Shown: positions 9,576 through 13,893 of the stretch, one piece after another
How the letters are laid out: each line of letters starts with the position of its first letter
How positions within the stretch are numbered: position 1 is the stretch's first letter
Assembly (NCBI GenBank): GCA_020056045.1
Contig: JAGVIM010000204.1
Location: forward strand, 1-13,893
Direction of reading: 5' to 3'
Length of the DNA stretch: 13,893 nt
Origin: Nanobdellota archaeon
GTDB lineage: Archaea; Nanobdellota; Nanobdellia; Pacearchaeales; GW2011-AR1
Made by a program: the position numbers and the translations under genes
Notes under the pieces: model-generated
Databases searched by the model: none
The model's input: the letters and a program-made list of their open reading frames with translations, nothing else
What the model was told of the DNA's origin: nothing

Positions 9576-12365
9576 TTACATAGTAACATTAAATTTTCTT
9601 GTCTCTTCTTTTGAATTTCCTGCTTTGTCAGTTGCTCTTATTATAATATCATGCTCTCCTGAAGAAAATGTTTTTTTACCAACATATTTATTACAGTAAG
9701 AACAAATACTTATCCATCTTGGATTAATCAAAACAGAATTATCATAATATTCTAATTTAGCTTTTTCAGACAAAGAAATATTAAAAGGTATACTTCTTCT
9801 ATAATTAATTCCATAACTAATATTTCTAGGATTTGCAACAGTAATAAAACTTGGTGCAGTTGTATCTACATTAATCAATGTAGGCCTAGAACTTATTGTT
9901 CTTAGATCATCACTAAGATTAAACCAGTAAATAATCTGCTTTCCATCAAATATAGAAAGATTAACATAGAACCTACATTCTTGATTCTTACCAGAATTAT
10001 TGCATTCTGAATAAAGAGGTTTTTCTAAATTTTTAATTGCATCTCTGTAGAATAAACTAAGGTTTCTTAAATTATCTTCAGTATATTTAATGTAAAATTC
10101 AGAACCATTAGATATTGAATATGATCTTGGAAGAGTAGATGAAACAATAGGAGCTCTTGAATCAATAAACAAGCTTACATTCTGTTCCATAGAATTTCCA
10201 AAATAGTCAGTTGCTCTTATTATAATATTATTTATTCCTTCGTTTAAACTTTTAGTTGCTTTCCTATTATAACCATATCCAATGCAATCACTGCACAGCA
10301 TTGTAAATTTGGGAACTTTATTATTATAATTAATATATTCAATCTTCTTGACTTTTGTACTGATTGTTATATTAAACTGGATATTTTTGCTATCATAATT
10401 AAAAGAATTAGGAGAATTAACACTTAAATTAAAAGTAGGAGTAGAGGTATTTATATAAAAAAACCAACTTAGCTGAGAAAATCTTCCTGCATTATCACTA
10501 ACATTAACTGTAACATTATGCTTTCCTTCAGATAAAGGAGCTGATGGATTATATCTTACAACAGCATCTAATATATCTGAATCAATCACAGTTTTATCAT
10601 TTCTTATTATTCCATCCAAAACTAATACAATCATTGATTTATCTATGCCTGAGTTTGCAAAATAAATCTCATCTAAATATGCTTCTATAGTAGGACTATT
10701 AGTGTTGTAAACAATACTATTATTTGCAGGTTTTAGATTTATTATTTTAGGACTTGTAAAATCTGCATAAAGTGTATAATTTTGCTTATCTTCTATTCCA
10801 CAACTTGTATTTGACCAATATCTTACCATTAATATTCCTCCAGTTATATTTGCACTATTAGAAGCATTTTCAAGCCCAAATGGATTAGAATAAACAAAAG
10901 GCCCATTGCCATTCCAGGTATAAAAAATACTATTGCTAAAAGCATCACTATTAACAAGACTAAACTGTGGCTCAAATAAATACCATGCATTTGCTCCATC
11001 AGGATTTGAAGGACTCACAATTAAATTTGTTCTATTTACAACATAAAGATTTTTCCATGAATTATTATAAGTTCTCAAAGTATCATCTGCAAAAAAATTC
11101 CAACTCAGATTCATTCCACCAATTAAACTAAAAAAAGGAATACTTGCAGAATATTTATTTCCAAGATGATTTGCACTAATATTATAATTTACCCCGTTTA
11201 TAGTATAAGAAAGCCATGCAGAATTTATTCCTAACCCTGTAATATCAGCAGATAAAACAATATCTTTTTTCTCAAATGAACAACCAAGAGTTGATTTATT
11301 TTCAATGCAGATTCCAAGCCAAGGAATAAAACTAACATTCCCAGTTATATTATCCCCATTTCCAGGCCCAATAGTTCCAGGCCCTTTGCAATCTCCCCAC
11401 CAATTATATTTCACATCTAATGTGCCATTATTAATTGCATAAGCAACTCCATATAACACATTACTATATATTGAGTTATTATTAATAATTATATTTTTTC
11501 CTAAAATACTTTGATTTACAAAAATACCAACATAATTATTACTTATTTCATTTTTTAATATTTTTAAATTAAAATTATCTGGCCTATTTAGATATCCCTG
11601 TAAAGCAATTCCAGCTCCACTGCTATAACCATTTATTGTATTATGAATAATTTGAGAATTTAAAAATTGTCCACCAATACCAGCACCATTCCCGGGATAA
11701 TTAATTATTTCATTATCAGAAATTATAGATCCTGATTGATATCCAGTTATTCCTAAAAAAGCATTAACAATTTTATTATTCTTCATAACTGCATCTGTTA
11801 CTAAATCATCAGAAGTATCATTTGTCCCCCTGTCATCTCCTGCAGTAATTCCACTTACTAATATATTTTCAATATAATTCTGTTCAACATCAGCAGAACT
11901 TGCTCTCCATAAATTAACACCATCATTACCTCCATTAATGTAATTATTCTTAACAATAACATTACTAGAATCTTTTGTAACATGAATTGCCTTATATGAA
12001 TTTATGAATTTAAATCCATTAATACTAGTATTATTTGCTTGAATCTGCACACTTCCATCAATAAAATTAGAATCTATAATTGATTCTCCACTTGTTGTAT
12101 CCCTTGTTCTTGCATCAACACCTGCCTTTACACCAACTAAACTTACTGATTTATTTATGATTACATTTTCATTATAAGTTCCAGCAAAAACATTAATCAC
12201 ATCTCCATCAGAAGCATTGTTTATTGCTTCCTGAATTAAAGTATAATTGCATCCAGAAAAACAGACTGTTATGCTGCTTGCAGAAATAAAACTCATAGAT
12301 AAAATAACTACTAAAACTATATAAAATCTTTTTACAATTATCACTTGTTCACTGCCCCTTATCAT
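9576..12365 (-). CDS. Secreted NosD-like beta-helix protein with Ig-like domains
   Basis: This 929-residue surface or secreted protein is numbered from the ATG at 12365, chosen because the TATA box at 12386-12394 lies inside the longer GTG-started frame (12404). A basic head and hydrophobic core (VKRFYIVLVVILSMSFISASS) form the signal peptide. Residues about 35-330 are a right-handed parallel beta-helix (NosD/PbH1): IQEAINNASDGDVINVFAGT start, many Asn-rich rungs, and the closing NWWGDCKGPG...PWLG block. Several Ig-like beta-sandwiches follow to the end. Two of them are close paralogues, each with CxxC (C691/C694 and C888/C891) and an IIIRATD...GNS end. Asn-x-Ser/Thr sites are abundant, which suits N-glycosylation. 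No C-terminal membrane anchor or sorting signal is present, so it is released or held by contacts. Probable role: cell-surface binding, possibly to carbohydrate. Confidence 0.82.
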   Translation of the reverse strand: MIRGSEQVIIVKRFYIVLVVILSMSFISASSITVCFSGCNYTLIQEAINNASDGDVINVFAGTYNENVIINKSVSLVGVKAGVDARTRDTTSGESIIDSNFIDGSVQIQANNTSINGFKFINSYKAIHVTKDSSNVIVKNNYINGGNDGVNLWRASSADVEQNYIENILVSGITAGDDRGTNDTSDDLVTDAVMKNNKIVNAFLGITGYQSGSIISDNEIINYPGNGAGIGGQFLNSQIIHNTINGYSSGAGIALQGYLNRPDNFNLKILKNEISNNYVGIFVNQSILGKNIIINNNSIYSNVLYGVAYAINNGTLDVKYNWWGDCKGPGTIGPGNGDNITGNVSFIPWLGICIENKSTLGCSFEKKDIVLSADITGLGINSAWLSYTINGVNYNISANHLGNKYSASIPFFSLIGGMNLSWNFFADDTLRTYNNSWKNLYVVNRTNLIVSPSNPDGANAWYLFEPQFSLVNSDAFSNSIFYTWNGNGPFVYSNPFGLENASNSANITGGILMVRYWSNTSCGIEDKQNYTLYADFTSPKIINLKPANNSIVYNTNSPTIEAYLDEIYFANSGIDKSMIVLVLDGIIRNDKTVIDSDILDAVVRYNPSAPLSEGKHNVTVNVSDNAGRFSQLSWFFYINTSTPTFNLSVNSPNSFNYDSKNIQFNITISTKVKKIEYINYNNKVPKFTMLCSDCIGYGYNRKATKSLNEGINNIIIRATDYFGNSMEQNVSLFIDSRAPIVSSTLPRSYSISNGSEFYIKYTEDNLRNLSLFYRDAIKNLEKPLYSECNNSGKNQECRFYVNLSIFDGKQIIYWFNLSDDLRTISSRPTLINVDTTAPSFITVANPRNISYGINYRRSIPFNISLSEKAKLEYYDNSVLINPRWISICSYCNKYVGKKTFSSGEHDIIIRATDKAGNSKEETRKFNVTM

Positions 12366-12385
12366 AATTAAAACAAATCCAAATT

Positions 12386-12394
12386 CTATATAAA
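12386..12394 (-). promoter_or_regulatory. TATA box that fixes the start of the beta-helix gene
   Basis: GGTTTATATAG on the minus strand, centred 25 bases before the ATG at 12365. It predicts a leaderless transcript and rules out the GTG at 12404 as start. Confidence 0.7.
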
Positions 12395-12452
12395 CCTTAT
12401 TCACTACTTTTTTCAGATGAAAAAAGTATTAAAATATCAAACTAGAAATTTA

Positions 12453-12875
12453 TCAAACTCCTTTCAAATAAGCATATTTTTCAGGTAATTTTAAAAGAAG
12501 ATCTACTAAACATTCCTTATACTTTGTATAATTAACAGTAGAATCAACCATTTTAATACAAACTCTATGCTCATCAGATTCCATTATTAACTGACCAAAA
12601 AACTTTTTTATTACAGCCTGGGGGATAGGATTATCTTTTGCACACTTATTTATGCAAGCTGTTTCAAATACAACTTTGCTCTGATTATCTGTTTCAAGAG
12701 GGCAATTTGAAATACATTTTAATGATCTATATTCAATAGTATTTGCAGTTTGTATATCTTTTTGCGTATCTGCTATTAACTTATTTCTATCTGAAATAGA
12801 TTTATAGGAATAACCTACAACTACAATAACTAAAACAATAACTATTGCAAGGATAATAGCAAACATTGGTTTCAT
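12453..12875 (-). CDS. Small membrane-anchored protein with twin CX3C motifs
   Basis: This 140-residue protein is not recognised. Residues 4-22 form a single hydrophobic anchor (FAIILAIVIVLVIVVVGY) with a tiny N-terminal side, so the remaining 115 residues probably face outside. That part is helical and contains six Cys: C54-x3-C58, C74-x3-C78, then C106 and C122. The twin CX3C spacing (15 residues between pairs) would allow a disulfide-stapled helical hairpin, similar in geometry to CHCH and small Tim proteins though no kinship is implied. An outside location suits disulfides. The neighbours are surface and lipid genes, but each has its own promoter, so an operon is unlikely. A TTTAAAAC box 25 bases upstream indicates a leaderless transcript starting at the ATG 12875. 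Confidence 0.7.
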   Translation of the reverse strand: MKPMFAIILAIVIVLVIVVVGYSYKSISDRNKLIADTQKDIQTANTIEYRSLKCISNCPLETDNQSKVVFETACINKCAKDNPIPQAVIKKFFGQLIMESDEHRVCIKMVDSTVNYTKYKECLVDLLLKLPEKYAYLKGV

Positions 12876-12896
12876 AAAAATTAAACATATGTCCTA

Positions 12897-12904
12897 GTTT
12901 TAAA
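12897..12904 (-). promoter_or_regulatory. TATA box of the twin-CX3C gene
   Basis: TTTAAAAC on the minus strand within GATTTAAAACTAGG, centred about 25 bases before the ATG at 12875. Confidence 0.5.
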
Positions 12905-12968
12905 TCTTACGAATTAATTAACTAGAATTATTTTATTACTGGAAATAGATAACAAAATAGATATAAAA

Positions 12969-13790
12969 TTAATAATTCAAAACACCTTCAAAATATTTCT
13001 TTGCAGGCCTTTCATAAATAAGAGGAAAAGTTAATCTTGCAACTAATCCAAAATCCCCATCACAAATAACTCTTCTATGTTCTCTAATTAAATCAAGCCC
13101 TTTTCTAGATTGTTCTCTAAACCATTCTCTTACTTTTGAATTATTAGGATCTTGTAAATAACCTACACATAAACCAAGTCGAGTCATATCTTCTTCAGTA
13201 ATATTAACGAGTCCCTTTCCAGTATCCTCCTGAAAATCTCTCAGATTATAATAAATTCTTGATGCAAGTCCCAAGGGCATAACAATATTGAGTTTATTTG
13301 GATCTTCATCATAAAGTTTTAAACATGCTTTTTCACATCCTCTTATATCAAGTAAATCAAAATGATGAAATAATTCTGCCTCTGGAAAAACTTGCATTTT
13401 CCCATATCTTCTTGCATCAAAAAGCATTGAAGAAAGTAAATCATTAGTCTCTTGCTTAAGATCTATTCCCAATGAATCACATCTATCATAGCAATAAGTC
13501 AAAACCTGATCAAGTTCATCCAAAGGTTTTGCAGGATTTTTTGCAAATTCTATTTTTCTTTCAATAAATTCTTCTGGAAAAGGATGTGGAATATCTCTGT
13601 CAGCAACATCATCAATCTGCCTCATAAAAACATAATAAGATTCAAGAATATTTCCCCTTGTTCTTGAAATATACTTAAGAGATCTTAAACCAGTTAAAAA
13701 AAATTGGTATTTTCTTCTCCTCTCACCTCGGATCATTTCCGTAAAAGTTCTATCCCTTACTCTTTTATAATTTCTTTCTAAATTAATCAT
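12969..13790 (-). CDS. Squalene/phytoene synthase-family prenyltransferase
   Basis: This 273-residue enzyme of the head-to-head (trans) isoprenyl diphosphate synthase class joins two polyprenyl diphosphates, giving phytoene, squalene or a related C30/C40 compound. Both Asp-rich metal-diphosphate motifs are intact: YYVFMRQIDDVAD (52-64; D60, D61, D64) and ASRIYYNLRDFQEDTGKGLV (176-195; D185, D189). The helix before the first motif (RKYQFFLTGLRSL) and the overall size match a single catalytic domain. There is no signal or membrane anchor, so it works at the inner membrane surface. Which product it makes cannot be read from the motifs. No desaturase or other carotenoid gene is adjacent in the window. 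A TTTTAAAA box about 27 bases upstream of the ATG marks a nearly leaderless transcript. Confidence 0.85.
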   Translation of the reverse strand: MINLERNYKRVRDRTFTEMIRGERRRKYQFFLTGLRSLKYISRTRGNILESYYVFMRQIDDVADRDIPHPFPEEFIERKIEFAKNPAKPLDELDQVLTYCYDRCDSLGIDLKQETNDLLSSMLFDARRYGKMQVFPEAELFHHFDLLDIRGCEKACLKLYDEDPNKLNIVMPLGLASRIYYNLRDFQEDTGKGLVNITEEDMTRLGLCVGYLQDPNNSKVREWFREQSRKGLDLIREHRRVICDGDFGLVARLTFPLIYERPAKKYFEGVLNY

Positions 13791-13813
13791 ACTTTTGAAA
13801 TTAATTCCCTAGG

Positions 13814-13821
13814 TTTTAAAA
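13814..13821 (-). promoter_or_regulatory. TATA box of the prenyltransferase gene
   Basis: TTTTAAAA on the minus strand, centred about 27 bases before the ATG at 13790. Confidence 0.5.
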
Positions 13822-13861
13822 TTAATTATAAAATAAGAATTATATCAAAACAACAAAATAA

Positions 13862-13893
13862 ATGATAAATATTATCTTATCTGAGAATCAATA
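13862..13893 (+). CDS. Possible first codons of a divergent gene running off the window
   Basis: An ATG opens a frame (MINIILSENQ) that is still open at the window end. A TTATAAAA box (13826-13833) lies about 32 bases upstream, a fair distance for a short-leader archaeal transcript. Ten codons are too few to name a product or to be sure it is a gene. Confidence 0.3.
   Translation, partial: MINIILSENQ

Noticed and set aside
12366..12404. GTG at 12404 as start of the beta-helix gene
   Set aside because: The TATA box at 12386-12394 lies in these codons; the ATG at 12365 is at the leaderless distance.

Overview
The window looks like an AT-rich archaeal genome, most likely a small-genome DPANN lineage of the Woesearchaeota/Pacearchaeota kind. 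That placement is an inference; there is no rRNA marker here. The evidence is: (i) TATA boxes 24-28 bases upstream of start codons with little or no 5' leader in front of nearly every gene, which is the archaeal promoter pattern; (ii) Arg coded almost only by AGA; (iii) archaeal-style surface proteins (a NosD/Ig-like secreted protein and a GT-C glycosyltransferase of the family that uses lipid-linked sugars); (iv) a head-to-head prenyl synthase; and (v) HEPN/MNT and AbiE toxin-antitoxin genes typical of archaeal accessory regions.

Left part (1-3904): an accessory, partly decayed island. It holds the tail of one gene, a small possible AbrB-like protein, a complete AbiE-type pair (AbiEi-like regulator plus AbiEii nucleotidyltransferase toxin, 812-2442), a second AbiEi-like regulator without a toxin (2809-3561) but with what looks like the first 15 codons of a lost partner overlapping its end, and the C-terminal stub of a DUF3800 protein (3704-3904). 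The spacers are long and contain C/T-rich tracts and several hairpins.

Middle part (3891-8169): a GT39-like membrane glycosyltransferase (minus strand), a lipoprotein-like secreted protein whose reading frame appears broken at a run of six C (plus strand), a HEPN plus HTH-MNT operon (minus strand) with a three-half-site palindromic operator at its promoter, a charged coiled-coil protein transcribed divergently from it, and a small possible ribbon-helix-helix protein with a 22-base perfect palindrome upstream.

Right part (8377-13790): four minus-strand genes, each with its own promoter: a membrane-anchored metallophosphoesterase, a 929-residue secreted beta-helix/Ig-like protein, a small membrane-anchored protein with twin CX3C motifs, and a squalene/phytoene-synthase-like prenyltransferase. 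This half looks like ordinary cell-surface and lipid housekeeping.

The most notable structure not explained by genes is a short element related to TCATCTTCTTTTTACATTAA. It recurs in at least six spacers, always in the same orientation, and twice in a matching bipartite form of about 55 bases. The other main points are the frameshift in the lipoprotein-like gene, the operator architecture of the HEPN-MNT operon, and promoter positions that move two start codons (764 to 812; 12404 to 12365).
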